In this document: positions 19,891-32,336 of the stretch, piece after piece | Numbering within the stretch: position 1 is the first letter of the stretch | Layout of the letters: each line of letters starts with the position of its first letter | Origin: Oleispirillum naphthae | GTDB lineage: Bacteria; Pseudomonadota; Alphaproteobacteria; Rhodospirillales; Rhodospirillaceae | Assembly (NCBI GenBank): GCA_027864655.1 | Contig: JAQAZG010000001.1 | Location: 405,708 to 469,707, forward strand | Length of the DNA: 64,000 bases | Reading direction: 5' to 3' | Notes under the pieces: model-generated | Seen by the model: only the letters and a program-made list of their open reading frames with translations | What the model was told of the DNA's origin: nothing | Database searches by the model: none | Translations under genes and position numbers: made by a program

Positions 19891-21012
19891 TCATTCGGCA
19901 CGGTCGATCGCCGCCTGCATGCGGACCGCCTGCACCGTCTCGGCGACGTCGTGGACGCGCACGATGTTGGCGCCGCCGCGCAGCCCGGCGAGCGCGATGG
20001 CGAGAGACCCCGGCAGGCGCGCCTTCGGCGGCATGTCGCCGCACACCCTGGCGATCAGGCTCTTGCGCGAGGCCCCCAGCAGCACCGGCACGCCGAGGCC
20101 GCGATAGAGCGAAAGCCAGCGCAGGATCGACAGGTTGTGGTCCATCGTCTTGCCGAAGCCGATGCCCGGATCGACGCAGAGGCGTTTGCGCTCGATGCCC
20201 GCGGCGGCACAGGCCGCAACGCGGCCGCGCAGGTAGTCGAACACGTCGAACGGCGCGCAATCGTAGACCGGATCGGCCTGCATCGTCTGCGGCTCGCCCC
20301 GCATGTGCATCAGCACCACGTCCACGCCGGAGGCGCGGGCCACCCGCAGCGCCTCGGGGTCGCCGGCGAGCGCGGTGACGTCGTTGATGATGCGCGCCCC
20401 GGCCTCCACCGCCGCGGCCATGGTGGCGGCATGGCGGGTGTCCACGGAGACGCACACGCCGCGCTCCGCCAGCGCCCGCACCACCGGCGCGACGCGGCGG
20501 ATTTCCTCTTCCGGCGGCACTTCCGCGGCGCCGGGGCGGGTGGACTCGCCGCCCACGTCGATGATCGTCGCGCCCGCATCCGCCATCGCCAGGGCGGCGG
20601 CGATGGCGGTCTCCGCCTCGATGCGTTCGCCGCCGTCGGAGAAGCTGTCGGGGGTGACGTTGACGATGCCCATGACGTGCGGGCGGTCCATCGGCAGACC
20701 GGCGAAGTCGGGCAGCGGGTCCTGTAGGGTTTCCAGAAGCGCATCGGTCTGCGGGTGGAGGCCCTCCACCTCGCGCACCGAGAGGCGGTAGACCGAAACC
20801 TTGTCCGCCGCCCGCGCCACCAGATAGGCGCAGCAGAACGCCTGTTCGGTGCCGCCGAACCACACGGCGCGCCCGGACTCCACGATGCCGCGCGCCGCCG
20901 CGCCGGACAAGAGGTCCGCCGGCGCGAGGTAGACCTGCGCCGCAGACGGAAAAGCGATACCCAGCCCTGGGGCCGGGTATCGCATGCGTTGTACGGAATG
21001 TTCGGTGGTCAC
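19891..21012 (-). CDS. folP: Dihydropteroate synthase
   Basis: About 373 residues. The catalytic TIM barrel begins near residue 110 with HVMGIVNVTPDSFSDGGE and continues with DVGGESTRPGA, VCVSVDTRHAATM, RIINDVTAL, VVLMHMRGEPQTMQ, CVDPGIGFGKTMDHN and LGASRKSLI. It condenses pABA with dihydropterin pyrophosphate. The ~100-residue N-terminal extension with no assigned role is longer than in E. coli FolP. The GTG at 21012 has GGGGGAG 4 bases upstream; an ATG at 20985 would shorten it by nine residues. It lies 29 bases downstream of ftsH. Confidence 0.95.
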   Translation of the reverse strand: MTTEHSVQRMRYPAPGLGIAFPSAAQVYLAPADLLSGAAARGIVESGRAVWFGGTEQAFCCAYLVARAADKVSVYRLSVREVEGLHPQTDALLETLQDPLPDFAGLPMDRPHVMGIVNVTPDSFSDGGERIEAETAIAAALAMADAGATIIDVGGESTRPGAAEVPPEEEIRRVAPVVRALAERGVCVSVDTRHAATMAAAVEAGARIINDVTALAGDPEALRVARASGVDVVLMHMRGEPQTMQADPVYDCAPFDVFDYLRGRVAACAAAGIERKRLCVDPGIGFGKTMDHNLSILRWLSLYRGLGVPVLLGASRKSLIARVCGDMPPKARLPGSLAIALAGLRGGANIVRVHDVAETVQAVRMQAAIDRAE

Positions 21013-21041
21013 GTCGCTCCCCCGTCCCCCCACAGGCCGGA

Positions 21042-22955
<1,914 letters not shown>

Positions 22956-23045
22956 TGCGGAAGTCCTTCCCTTGCACCTGGATGGGCCAAAACCGCGCCG
23001 TTTCTGCGCATCGGCTCCAGGTCAATACATAAGGCGTGCGCCCGG

Positions 23046-24332
23046 CTACGCAAGCCAAACCGTGCAGGCCGACACGCCGTGCGGCGGCCGGAAACGCACC
23101 GGCGAAACGCCGGGATCATAGCCCAGGAGTCCGGGCACGCAAACACCATCGACGGCATCGGCCACCGGAATTCGCGCAGCCACGGCGCAGGAGGGCGGAG
23201 CCTCCCCCGGCCCGAGGGCGGAAAAGGCGGCGAGAACCGCCTCCCGCTCCGCCGCGTCGCGGGGATAACGCAGGCGTCCATCCCACTCCGCCGCAACCGA
23301 AAAGCGCCCATCCCACAGGCCCTCGGCGCGGCGCGGCGGCACGGCGGAACGGCACTCCCGCAGAATCCACAGCCCGCCGCCGCCGGGGCGCAGCACGCAG
23401 CCCGCCAGCGTCGCCCCCTGCCCGGCGAGCAGGGTTTCGCAGGCGCGGTCCAGCGCAAGGCGCGGCGGCGCATAGCCGCCGCCGCCGATGCAGCGCAACA
23501 GCGCGGCGAGGAAGCCGCGGTCCGCCGCCGCGTCACGCGGCGCGGCGCGCCATGCGGCGACATCCACCCAGGCGAAGCCGAGGGAAGAGACGCGCGCCCA
23601 CGCCTGCACGCGGGCGGCGGTGGCTGCCTCCGCCGCGGCGCGGCGCGCCTGGGCGGCGGCGATGGCGGCGTCCAGCGCAGAGAGCTTCTCCTGCGGCAAG
23701 GCGGCGAGGCGCTTGCGCACGCGGTTGCGCTCGAATATCCCGGAGGCGTTGGAGGGGTCCTCGATCCACGGCTGGCCGAGCGCGCGGCAGAGTTCTTGCA
23801 GCTCCGCCTTCTCGCAGCCCAGAAGCGGCCGCAGCACCCGCACGTCGCGGCGGGCGTCCAGCGCCGCCATCCCCGCTTCGCCGGGGCCGGGGCCGCGCGC
23901 GGCGCGCATCGTCACCGTCTCGCGCTGGTCCCCGGCGTGATGGGCGAGCAGCAGGTGCAACACGCCTTCGGCACGGCAGACGGCCTCCAGCGCGGCGTGG
24001 CGGACGTGGCGCGCCGCCGCCTCGATGCCGGTTTCCGGTTTCTCCCCCTCCCAGACGAGAATACGGTGCGGAATATCGAGGTCCGCGAGCCAGCCGCCGA
24101 GACGCGCCGCCTCCGCCGCGGACTCCGGGCGCAGGCGATGGTCGAAGGTGACGGCGAGGGCGGAACCGCCGCGCGCGCGGCACCAGGCGTCGGCAAGGCG
24201 CAACAGCGCCAGACTGTCCGCGCCGCCGGAAACCCCGACGGCGAGCAGGGGGCGGGATTCGAAGCCGCCGAACCCCGCCATCGCGGCGTCGAAACGCGCG
24301 CGGATGTCCGCGATGCTGCCGCCTACCGGCAC
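23046..24332 (-). CDS. tilS: tRNA(Ile)-lysidine synthetase
   Basis: About 428 residues. The N-type ATP pyrophosphatase P-loop AVGVSGGADSLALL lies near residue 30, followed by TFDHRLRPES and LLLAHHAGDQRET, which are TilS motifs; NRVRKRLAAL precedes the C-terminal part. The enzyme modifies C34 of the minor tRNA-Ile so it reads AUA, and is essential. The chosen GTG at 24332 overlaps the last codons of cpoB by 10 bases and keeps the helix that normally precedes the P-loop; an ATG at 24281 would cut it off. The SBS is weak, so translational coupling with cpoB is likely. Confidence 0.92.
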   Translation of the reverse strand: MPVGGSIADIRARFDAAMAGFGGFESRPLLAVGVSGGADSLALLRLADAWCRARGGSALAVTFDHRLRPESAAEAARLGGWLADLDIPHRILVWEGEKPETGIEAAARHVRHAALEAVCRAEGVLHLLLAHHAGDQRETVTMRAARGPGPGEAGMAALDARRDVRVLRPLLGCEKAELQELCRALGQPWIEDPSNASGIFERNRVRKRLAALPQEKLSALDAAIAAAQARRAAAEAATAARVQAWARVSSLGFAWVDVAAWRAAPRDAAADRGFLAALLRCIGGGGYAPPRLALDRACETLLAGQGATLAGCVLRPGGGGLWILRECRSAVPPRRAEGLWDGRFSVAAEWDGRLRYPRDAAEREAVLAAFSALGPGEAPPSCAVAARIPVADAVDGVCVPGLLGYDPGVSPVRFRPPHGVSACTVWLA

Positions 24333-25213
24333 TTGAGCTCGGTGCGGGTCTTGCGCGCCAGGTCCAGCACCGCCTTCGACGCGCCCGGATACTCCTTGAG
24401 CAACTGGTCGAACGCCGCGCAGGCCTTGTCCGACTGGTTGAGCTTGCGCATCGAGAAGCCGAGCTTGAACAGGCTGTCCGGAGCCTTGGAGCCCTTGCGG
24501 AACTTCTTGTAGCCGTCGGCGAAGGCGATCGCCGCCTGCTCGAACTGGCCGCGCACGTAATAGGTCTCGCCCAGCCAATACTGGGCGTTGCCCGCGAACT
24601 CGCTGTCGCCGTGCGCCTTGAGGAAATCCTTGAACGCCACTTCGGCCGCCGCGTAGTCGGCCTTGAGCAGCAGCGATCGCGCGGCGCGGTAGGCGTCCTC
24701 GGCGCTCTGCGCGGGCGGCGGAGGCAGCGGCTGCGACGGCGCGGTCCGGCCGAGCTGCGCGGGCGCGGGCGCGGGTTTCGGCGCGGTTCCGGCGGCGGCG
24801 GGCGGCGGCGGCTCCGCCGCGGCGGCGCCCGGCGGCGCGCTCTTTTCCAGCGGCTGCAGGCGGAAGTCGATGTCCGCCTGCATGCGCTCCATGCGTTCCT
24901 TGTTCTGGTCGATCTTGTAGGAAAGGTCCTCGATCTGGCCGGTGAGGTCGCGCATCTGCTCTTCCATCTGGCCGATGCGCACGAAAAGCGAAGCCGACGC
25001 ATCGGGGGAGAGCGCCTCGCCGCCGCCGCCCGCCTGGTCGCGGTAGAGCTGGCGCTGCAGCACCTGGAGGTCGCGTTCCACCCGCTCCAGCCGGGAAGCC
25101 AGGCTGCCCGCGTCCTGCGCCGGCGCAATGCCGATGACGGCGAGCACGCCGACGGCGGCGAACACTCCGGTCAAAATGCTTCTGCGCATGCGCGCGGCCA
25201 CGCCCTGGATCAT
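24323..25213 (-). CDS. cpoB: Cell division coordinator CpoB (YbgF), periplasmic TPR protein
   Basis: The 296-residue protein has a signal peptide (~residues 1-34), an N-terminal coiled coil that trimerises in relatives (RLERVERDLQVLQRQLYRD and IGQMEEQMRDLTGQIEDLSYKIDQNKERMERMQ), a Pro/Ala-rich linker, and C-terminal TPR repeats (AEDAYRAARSLLLKADYAAAEVAFKDFLKAHGDSEFAGNAQYWLGE). CpoB links peptidoglycan synthesis to Tol-Pal during constriction. The ATG at 25213 follows AAGGAAGAGG; a nearer ATG would truncate the signal peptide. It is next to pal, as usual. Confidence 0.95.
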   Translation of the reverse strand: MIQGVAARMRRSILTGVFAAVGVLAVIGIAPAQDAGSLASRLERVERDLQVLQRQLYRDQAGGGGEALSPDASASLFVRIGQMEEQMRDLTGQIEDLSYKIDQNKERMERMQADIDFRLQPLEKSAPPGAAAAEPPPPAAAGTAPKPAPAPAQLGRTAPSQPLPPPPAQSAEDAYRAARSLLLKADYAAAEVAFKDFLKAHGDSEFAGNAQYWLGETYYVRGQFEQAAIAFADGYKKFRKGSKAPDSLFKLGFSMRKLNQSDKACAAFDQLLKEYPGASKAVLDLARKTRTELKCR

Positions 25214-25330
25214 GCCTCTTCCTTCCCGCTTCCCAGAGAACCGATCAAAACATAAGGGCGCCCACCGTTCTTCGCACGGCGAGGAACGGCGGGCGCCCGA
25301 CACACTGTCTCCGCTGACGCGGAGAAGGCT

Positions 25331-25813
25331 TTACTTCGCGACGACGGTCACGGCGCGACGGTTCTGCGCCCAGGCATACTCGTTGGAGCCGATCACAGCC
25401 GGACGCTCCTTGCCGTAGGAGATGACCTTCACGCGCGCGTCGGCAATGCCCTGAGCCTTCAGGAACTGCTTGACGGCGTTGGCGCGGCGCTCACCCAGCG
25501 CGAGGTTGTACTCGCGGGTGCCGCGCTCGTCGGCATGGCCTTCGACGGTGACCTTGGTGTTCGGATAGGTCTTGAGCCAAGCGGTCTGGCCCATCAGGGT
25601 CTTCACCGCGGACTCATCCAAATCGGAACGATCGAACGCGAAGAACACGCGGTCCTTGGCATTCGCGATGAAATGCTCCGGGGTGCCCGGAACCGGCGCA
25701 TTCATCGCAGCGCCCTTACCGGCGCCCGACGCGTCACCACCTTCTTGCGGACCAGAGGCGCAAGCCGCCACAAGCAGGCTGGCCGCCACAACACTCAAAA
25801 CACTAATCTTCAT
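25331..25813 (-). CDS. pal: Peptidoglycan-associated lipoprotein Pal
   Basis: The 160-residue lipoprotein has a lipobox (LLVAAC, acylated Cys at ~18) and an OmpA-like peptidoglycan-binding domain: VFFAFDRSDLDESAVKTL, TVEGHADERGTREYNLALGERRANAVKQFL and SYGKERPAV. It anchors the outer membrane to peptidoglycan and partners TolB. A 191-base gap separates it from tolB upstream, longer than others in the cluster, so an extra promoter may lie there. Confidence 0.97.
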   Translation of the reverse strand: MKISVLSVVAASLLVAACASGPQEGGDASGAGKGAAMNAPVPGTPEHFIANAKDRVFFAFDRSDLDESAVKTLMGQTAWLKTYPNTKVTVEGHADERGTREYNLALGERRANAVKQFLKAQGIADARVKVISYGKERPAVIGSNEYAWAQNRRAVTVVAK

Positions 25814-26004
25814 TGCCTTCTTCTCCCCACTCGGGAATTAAAAACGATACGGCCACACGGCTGCGGCACGACCGCCGGAAAACCGATCTGGTTGGCCTTT
25901 GTCATACTTCAACCGCATTGGGTTAGCTATCGGAATCCGAAATTGTCTCTACCGCAGCCCCCAAATGTGATCTTCTTGCCACACCCGCCGACGCCCCGTC
26001 CCGA

Positions 26005-27357
26005 TCAGGGGATCAACGGCGACCATGCCGGGTCCGACGCCTGCACCGGAGTCACCACCCGGCGTTCATTGTAACCGGTTAAGTCGATACTGTAGAGATA
26101 AGAATCGCCGCCGCGCCCACGCGAGTCCGAGGGGGTCTGGCGGAAGTACATGAGGACTCGGCCGTTCGGCGCCCAGGTCGGCCCCTCCACCAGATAACCG
26201 TCGGAGAGCAGGCGTTCGCCGGTGCCGTCGGGTTTCATCACGCCGATGAAGAAGCGCCCCTGCGCTATCTTGGTGAAGGCGATGTAGTCGCCGCGCGGCG
26301 ACCACACCGGCGTGGCGTAAAGGCCTGCGCCGTGGCTGATGCGGCGCACACCGGAACCGTCGGCGTTCATCACGTAGAGCTGCTGGTTGCCGCCGCGGTC
26401 GGAGTTGAACGCGATGCGCTGCGAATCGGGAGAATACGACGGCGAGGTGTCGATCGCCGGGGTGTTGGTCAGGCGGCGGCGTTCCAGGGTGCGCAGGTCC
26501 ATGGTGTAGATGTCGGAACTGCCGCCGCGCGCCATGCTCATGATCACCCGGTTGCCGTCGGGGGAGAAGCGCGGCGCGAAGGTCATGCCGGGGAAATCGC
26601 CCAGGCGCTCGCGCTTGCCGCTGTCGATGTTGTAGAGGTACACCCGCGGCACGCCGTTGTAGTACGACATGTAGGTGATTTCTTGCAGCGACGGCGAGAA
26701 CCGCGGCGTCAGCACCAGGTCCGCGCCGTCGGTGAGGAAGCGGTGGTTGGCGCCGTCCTGGTCCATGATCGCCAGGCGTTTGATGCGCTTCGTCGCCGGG
26801 CCGTTTTCCGCGATGTAGACGATGCGGGTGTCGAAATAGCCGGATTCGCCGGTGAGGCGCTCGTACACCGCATCCGCGATGATGTGGGCGATGCGCCGCC
26901 AGTTGCCGGGTTCGGTGACGTAGGCCTGGGCCTTCAACTGCTGCGTCGAGAACACGTCCCAGAGGCGGAATTCGACGCGCAGGCGGCCGTCGGCCTGCAC
27001 CTCGGCGCGGCCCTGCACCAGCCCTTGCGCATTGATCGCCTGCCAGTCGGGGAAGCGCGGCTGCACCTGCATCGAGGCGAAGCTCTGGATGAAGGCGCGC
27101 GGGTCGATGCCGCGGAACAGACCCGAACGCTCGAGGTCGGCCTGCAATACTCCGGCAAGGTCCGCGCCGACGCGCGAGGACTGCTCGTCGCCGCCGCCGA
27201 AGGCCGGAATGGCGATCGGGATCGGGTCCACGTTGCCGCGGGTGATGTCGATGCGCAACTCGGCGCGCGCCGCGCCGGAGAAGCCCGCGACCCCCAGCGC
27301 AACGGCGAAAAGGGCCGCGCCCAGCCGCCCCCACGCGCGAGACAACACCTTGATCAT
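26005..27357 (-). CDS. tolB: Tol-Pal system protein TolB
   Basis: The 450-residue periplasmic protein has a signal peptide (residues 1-~31, ending SGAARA), an N-terminal TolB domain, and a six-bladed beta-propeller of WD-like repeats: [50 protein letters not shown] and [15 protein letters not shown]. It links Pal and TolA during division. The ATG at 27357 is preceded by GAAAGGGG and begins the signal peptide; upstream in-frame codons run into tolA. It starts 28 bases after tolA. Confidence 0.97.
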   Translation of the reverse strand: MIKVLSRAWGRLGAALFAVALGVAGFSGAARAELRIDITRGNVDPIPIAIPAFGGGDEQSSRVGADLAGVLQADLERSGLFRGIDPRAFIQSFASMQVQPRFPDWQAINAQGLVQGRAEVQADGRLRVEFRLWDVFSTQQLKAQAYVTEPGNWRRIAHIIADAVYERLTGESGYFDTRIVYIAENGPATKRIKRLAIMDQDGANHRFLTDGADLVLTPRFSPSLQEITYMSYYNGVPRVYLYNIDSGKRERLGDFPGMTFAPRFSPDGNRVIMSMARGGSSDIYTMDLRTLERRRLTNTPAIDTSPSYSPDSQRIAFNSDRGGNQQLYVMNADGSGVRRISHGAGLYATPVWSPRGDYIAFTKIAQGRFFIGVMKPDGTGERLLSDGYLVEGPTWAPNGRVLMYFRQTPSDSRGRGGDSYLYSIDLTGYNERRVVTPVQASDPAWSPLIP

Positions 27358-27385
27358 CGAGAAACCCCTTTCGGCAACGGCTTGA

Positions 27386-28354
27386 TTACAGACGGTCCTG
27401 CGGACGGAAGAACAAACGCACCTCGCGCCAGACTTCATACTTCTTCTGCGGCGCCTGCACCGGGCTCGCCATAAATACGGCGCGCAGAGCGCTTTCCGCA
27501 AGGGAGCGGAACACCGGATCGTGCGCCATGCGCGCCTGATCGACGATGCGCGCGTTCCGCACCGCGCCGTTGGGATCGAAGGAGACGGCGATCTCGATGA
27601 CGATGTCGAGCGCCCCCGCCTTGCCCGGATCGACGTTCCAGTGCTTCTCGATCTGGGCGCGGATCATATCCATCTCGGAAAGCGTCAGCACGTCGCCGAA
27701 GCCCTCGCGGTCCTTGGAGATGGCGGGCGCCTCGATCGCGCCGGAAGTGCCGGTCTTGCCGCCCGCGGACTTGCCCGGCGGCATGTTGGCGGGCGGCGCG
27801 GTGTCCTTGCGCATCTTGTCCACCGAGGCCATCAGGTCGTCGAAGGAGGGGCGCGGCTTCTGCTTCTTCTTGAGTTCCTCGGCCTTCTTCTTGGCGTCGG
27901 CCTCGGCCTTCTTCTTGGCGTCGGCCTCGGCCTTCTTCTTGGCGTCGGCCTCGGCCTTCTTCTTGGCGTCGGCAACCTTCTTCGCATCGGCGGCCTGTTT
28001 CGCCTCCTCGGCCTTTTTCTCCTCAAGCAGCGCGGCCTTGGAGGGCTCCTCCTTCGGCGCGGGCTTGGGCGGTTCCGGCTTCGGCGGCGGCGGCGGCGGG
28101 GGTTCCGGCTTCTTCGGCTCGGGCTTCTGCTCCTCCGCCTTCTTTTCCGGCTGCTTTTCCTCGCCCTTCGGCTTGTCGATGGCGGTGGCCTTCGGCAGCG
28201 AGGTCTTCTCCCCCACCGTCACCTTGCTCAAATCGACGATGAGGATGCGCTCGGTCAGTTCCGGCGGTTCCGGAGTCAAATAGGGCAGGCCGACGATCCC
28301 GAACAGGATCACCGCCAGATGCAAGGCCAGGGAGTAGCCGAGCTCGCGCCTCAT
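27386..28354 (-). CDS. tolA: Tol-Pal system protein TolA (TonB-like C-terminus)
   Basis: The 322-residue protein has one N-terminal membrane helix ([20 protein letters not shown]), a long Pro/Lys/Glu/Ala-rich and helical midsection, and a C-terminal TonB/TolA-like domain ([41 protein letters not shown]). It transmits energy from TolQR to TolB-Pal across the periplasm. The midsection contains four DNA-level repeats coding for KKKAEADA. The order tolQ-tolR-tolA-tolB is complete. Confidence 0.94.
   Translation of the reverse strand: MRRELGYSLALHLAVILFGIVGLPYLTPEPPELTERILIVDLSKVTVGEKTSLPKATAIDKPKGEEKQPEKKAEEQKPEPKKPEPPPPPPPKPEPPKPAPKEEPSKAALLEEKKAEEAKQAADAKKVADAKKKAEADAKKKAEADAKKKAEADAKKKAEELKKKQKPRPSFDDLMASVDKMRKDTAPPANMPPGKSAGGKTGTSGAIEAPAISKDREGFGDVLTLSEMDMIRAQIEKHWNVDPGKAGALDIVIEIAVSFDPNGAVRNARIVDQARMAHDPVFRSLAESALRAVFMASPVQAPQKKYEVWREVRLFFRPQDRL
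27881..27976 (-). repeat. 24-base tandem repeat inside tolA
   Basis: Three perfect 24-base units (each starting GGCCTTCTTCTTGGCGTCGG on the plus strand) at 27881, 27905 and 27929, and a fourth imperfect unit at 27953, encode repeated KKKAEADA. The near identity suggests recent expansion or homogenisation of the TolA helix. Confidence 0.9.
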
Positions 28355-28371
28355 GATGGGTGCCTACGTCC

Positions 28372-28848
28372 TCACGGCTTCTTCCGGGGCTTGCGCGCGG
28401 CGTCCTTGGCGGGCGGCGCGCCGGTCCCGGTTTCCAGGCCGACCTTCTCGATGCCCGCATCCTTGAGCGCCTGCATCACCCCCATCACCGCGCCATAGGT
28501 CGCCACCTTGTCGCCGCTGATCACCACGCCGAGTTCCGGGTTGGCACGCTTCATCTCGACGACGCGGCCGATGAGCTGCGTCATGTCGGAGACCGCGTCG
28601 GTGCCGAGGTAGACCACGCCGTCCTCGTCCACCGAGATGCGCAGCGAGCGGTTGGCGTTGGCCAGCACCTCGGTGCCGCCCTTCGGCAGGTCGAGCGGCA
28701 CGCCGGTGGTCATCAGGGGCGCGGTGACCATGAAGATCACCAGCAGCACCAGCATCACGTCCACCATCGGGGTGACGTTGATCTCGGACATGCGCGCCGT
28801 CTTGCGCCGCCCGTTGCGCCGCCGCCCGCCGGAAACCGCCATAGCCAT
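28372..28848 (-). CDS. tolR: Tol-Pal system protein TolR (ExbD/TolR family)
   Basis: The 158-residue protein has a single membrane helix after the conserved EINVTPMVDVMLVLLVIFMV, which holds the Asp of the proton channel, and a periplasmic ExbD-like domain (VVISGDKVATYGAVMGVMQALKDAGIEKVGL). It forms the motor with TolQ. It has an extended basic N-terminus (GGRRRNGRRKTAR) and a Lys/Pro tail. It starts 1 base after the tolQ stop. Confidence 0.96.
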   Translation of the reverse strand: MAMAVSGGRRRNGRRKTARMSEINVTPMVDVMLVLLVIFMVTAPLMTTGVPLDLPKGGTEVLANANRSLRISVDEDGVVYLGTDAVSDMTQLIGRVVEMKRANPELGVVISGDKVATYGAVMGVMQALKDAGIEKVGLETGTGAPPAKDAARKPRKKP

Positions 28849-28849
28849 G

Positions 28850-29542
28850 TCAGCGCCTTTCGTCGAGCTGCCGCGACACGATCGCCGCGAACTCGCCGGA
28901 GAAGATCTCCAGGCGCTTGGCGTAGCGGTCGATGTCGGTGGAGAGCTTGTTGTAGGCGATCACCGCGGGAATCGCCGCGACGAGGCCGAGCGCGGTGGCG
29001 AACAGCGCCTCGGCGATGCCCGGGGCGACCACGGCGAGCGAGGTGTTCTTGCTCATGCCGATGGCGTGGAAGCTGTTCATGATGCCCCACACCGTGCCGA
29101 ACAGGCCGATGAACGGCGACACCGAGCCGGTGGAGGCGAGAAAGCCCATGCGCGCTTCGATGCTCTCGACCTCGCGCTCGCTGGTGATCTGCATCACCCG
29201 CTCGATGCGCTGCGCGATCGAGGTCTTGAGCGAGGGCGCCTCGTTGCGGGAGCGTTCGATCGAGCGCCGCCACTCGCGCATCGCCGCGACGAAGATCGCG
29301 GTCATCGGGTCGTGGGCGTTCTTGCCGATGCGGTCGTAGAGGTCGTCGAGCGGCCCGCCGGACCAGAACTGCTCCTCGAAGTCGCGGGCGTGGCGGTTGA
29401 GCCAGGTGAGCCTGCGGATCTTCTCGAAGATGATCGCCCACGACCACACCGAGGCGCACATCAGGGCGATCATCACCGCCTTGACCACAAAATCCGCCCG
29501 CAAGAACAGGGTGATCATCGACAAATCGGTTTGCGCTTCCAT
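28850..29542 (-). CDS. tolQ: Tol-Pal system protein TolQ (MotA/TolQ/ExbB family)
   Basis: The 230-residue inner-membrane protein has three predicted membrane helices, one near residue 15-35 and two in the C-terminal half (STGSVSPFIGLFGTVWGIMNSFHAIG and ALGLVAAIPAVIAYN), with the family hallmark PFIGLFGTVWGIM. It forms the proton-driven stator complex with TolR. First gene of the tol set, 43 bases downstream of ybgC. Confidence 0.97.
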   Translation of the reverse strand: MEAQTDLSMITLFLRADFVVKAVMIALMCASVWSWAIIFEKIRRLTWLNRHARDFEEQFWSGGPLDDLYDRIGKNAHDPMTAIFVAAMREWRRSIERSRNEAPSLKTSIAQRIERVMQITSEREVESIEARMGFLASTGSVSPFIGLFGTVWGIMNSFHAIGMSKNTSLAVVAPGIAEALFATALGLVAAIPAVIAYNKLSTDIDRYAKRLEIFSGEFAAIVSRQLDERR

Positions 29543-29585
29543 ACGCTTCGCCTTTCCTTCACCGCCCGGAGCCGCCGGGCGCCGA

Positions 29586-30077
29586 TCAACTCTTTACCAA
29601 CCGCGCCGTCATGTCCGCGCGCAGCGCCTCGGGCATGCGCGCCGGGCGCTGCGTCGCCGCCGAAACGCAGGCGAGCTTCGCCCGCGCCTCGACCAGAACG
29701 TCCTCGCCACGGCGGATCGTCTGGGCCATTTCCAGGGTGGCGCCGCCCACCGAAACCACGCGGGTGCGGATTTCCAACAGGTCGTCGAGCATCGCCGACC
29801 TCAGGTAGTCCGCCTCGAACCGCCGCATCACGAAGGCCACGCCGCCCGCCTGGCCCGCATACTCGCCGCGGGAGAGCCGCCCGTTTTCCCAGCCGCCGAG
29901 GCGCAACAGGGCGGAACGCCCGCGCTCCGCATACTTCAGATAGTTGGCGTAATAGACCACGCCGCCCGCATCGGTGTCCTCGTAATAGATGCGCACGGTG
30001 AGCACGTGCTCGTCGCCGTCGAAATGCGAGCGGCCGCCTTCGGCCGTCTCCGCGATCTGGGGGGAAGCCATGGTCAT
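29586..30077 (-). CDS. ybgC: Acyl-CoA thioesterase YbgC
   Basis: The 163-residue hotdog protein shows the 4-hydroxybenzoyl-CoA thioesterase-type motif VRIYYEDTDAGGVVYYANYLKYAERGRSALL with the catalytic Asp. YbgC hydrolyses short acyl-CoA or acyl-ACP and is regularly found ahead of tolQ, as here. An alternative ATG two codons downstream is possible. It is 3 bases after ruvB, so ruv, ybgC and tol genes may form one transcription unit. Confidence 0.94.
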   Translation of the reverse strand: MTMASPQIAETAEGGRSHFDGDEHVLTVRIYYEDTDAGGVVYYANYLKYAERGRSALLRLGGWENGRLSRGEYAGQAGGVAFVMRRFEADYLRSAMLDDLLEIRTRVVSVGGATLEMAQTIRRGEDVLVEARAKLACVSAATQRPARMPEALRADMTARLVKS

Positions 30078-30080
30078 CGG

Positions 30081-31135
<1,055 letters not shown>

Positions 31136-31139
<4 letters not shown>

Positions 31140-31786
31140 CGCCGCTCACCCCCCAGGCTGCCCATCCGCGCGAATTCCTTGAGGGCGCGGGCGATCACCG
31201 TTTCCACCCCCGGCAGGGTTTCGCCCGCCGCGGAGATCACCGCCGCGACCACGCCGAAGGCGTCGCTCGGCGCATAGCCGAGGTTGACCAGGGCGGACAC
31301 CGCATCCTCCGCCAGGGCGGCGCGCGGGTCGGCGGCTGCGGCGGCGCGCGACGGCGCGGCCACGCCCGCGGGCAGCGGCGCGATGAAGCCGCCCACCTTG
31401 TCCTTGAGTTCGGACAGAATGCGCGCCGCAAGCTTCGGCCCGACGCCGGAGGCGCGCCCCAGCGCCGCCTTGTCGCCCGCCGCGATGGCGCGCATCAGCG
31501 CATCCGGGGCGAGCACCGAGAGCAGGCCGAGCGCCACCTTGGCCCCCACCCCCTGCACCGTGGTGAGGCGGCGGAACCAGGTCTTCTCCTCCGCGTCGAG
31601 GAAGCCGTAGAGCAGGATCGCATCCTCGCGCACCACGGTTTCCACCCACAGCGCGGCGGCGGAGCCGATGGCGAGGCGCGCGAGCGTGCGCGCCGGGCAG
31701 AACACCAGATAACCGACGCCTCCCACATCGATGATCGCGGTGTCGGTGTCGAGAGCCTCGATGCGCCCCTTCAGACGTGCGATCAT
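31136..31786 (-). CDS. ruvA: Holliday junction DNA-binding protein RuvA
   Basis: The 216-residue protein begins [12 protein letters not shown] with the OB-fold, has the helix-hairpin-helix pair [17 protein letters not shown] and [16 protein letters not shown], then an Ala/Pro-rich linker and the C-terminal RuvB-contacting domain ([20 protein letters not shown]). The start was set at 31786, where it overlaps the ruvC stop (ATGA) and gives the family N-terminus. Confidence 0.98.
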
Positions 31787-32301
31787 CGCCGCCCGCCTTC
31801 CGCGCGGCGGATCGCCTGTTCCAGGGTCTGGCCGGAGGCGCGGTAGCGCGCATGACAGATCGCCACCGCCAGGGCGTCGGCGGCGTCGGCGGCCTGCGGG
31901 TCGGCCCCGGGCAGCAGCGCGCGCACCATCAGCCCGACCTGCGGCTTCGCCGCATGGCCGGTGCCGACCACGGTCTTCTTGATCAGATTGGGCGGGTACT
32001 CCGCCACCGGAAGGCCCATGAGCGCGGGCGCGAGCATCACTACGCCGCGCGCCTGGCCGAGCTTCAGGGTCGAGGTGGGGTTGCGGTTGACGAAGGTTTC
32101 CTCGACCGCCGCCTCGTCGGGGGCGTAGCGCTTCAGCACGTCGAGAATCCCCGCATGCAGCATGGTCAGGCGCTCGGCCAGGGAGAGCCTCGCCTCGGAG
32201 GTCACCACGCCGCAACCGACATAGGACAGACGGTTGCCCTCGGCCTCGATGATGCCCCAGCCGGTGACTTGCAACCCCGGGTCCAGTCCGATCAACCGCA
32301 T
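31783..32301 (-). CDS. ruvC: Holliday junction resolvase RuvC
   Basis: The 172-residue RNase H-fold endonuclease begins with [17 protein letters not shown] (first catalytic Asp), has [22 protein letters not shown] (catalytic Glu) and ends with [14 protein letters not shown] (two catalytic acids). It cuts Holliday junctions symmetrically with RuvAB. The frame extends far upstream through yebC, but the ATG at 32301 gives the standard start. Confidence 0.97.
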   Translation of the reverse strand: MRLIGLDPGLQVTGWGIIEAEGNRLSYVGCGVVTSEARLSLAERLTMLHAGILDVLKRYAPDEAAVEETFVNRNPTSTLKLGQARGVVMLAPALMGLPVAEYPPNLIKKTVVGTGHAAKPQVGLMVRALLPGADPQAADAADALAVAICHARYRASGQTLEQAIRRAEGGRR

Positions 32302-32336
32302 GCGTATCGCTCCACGGCACCCATGGCGGCGGACCT

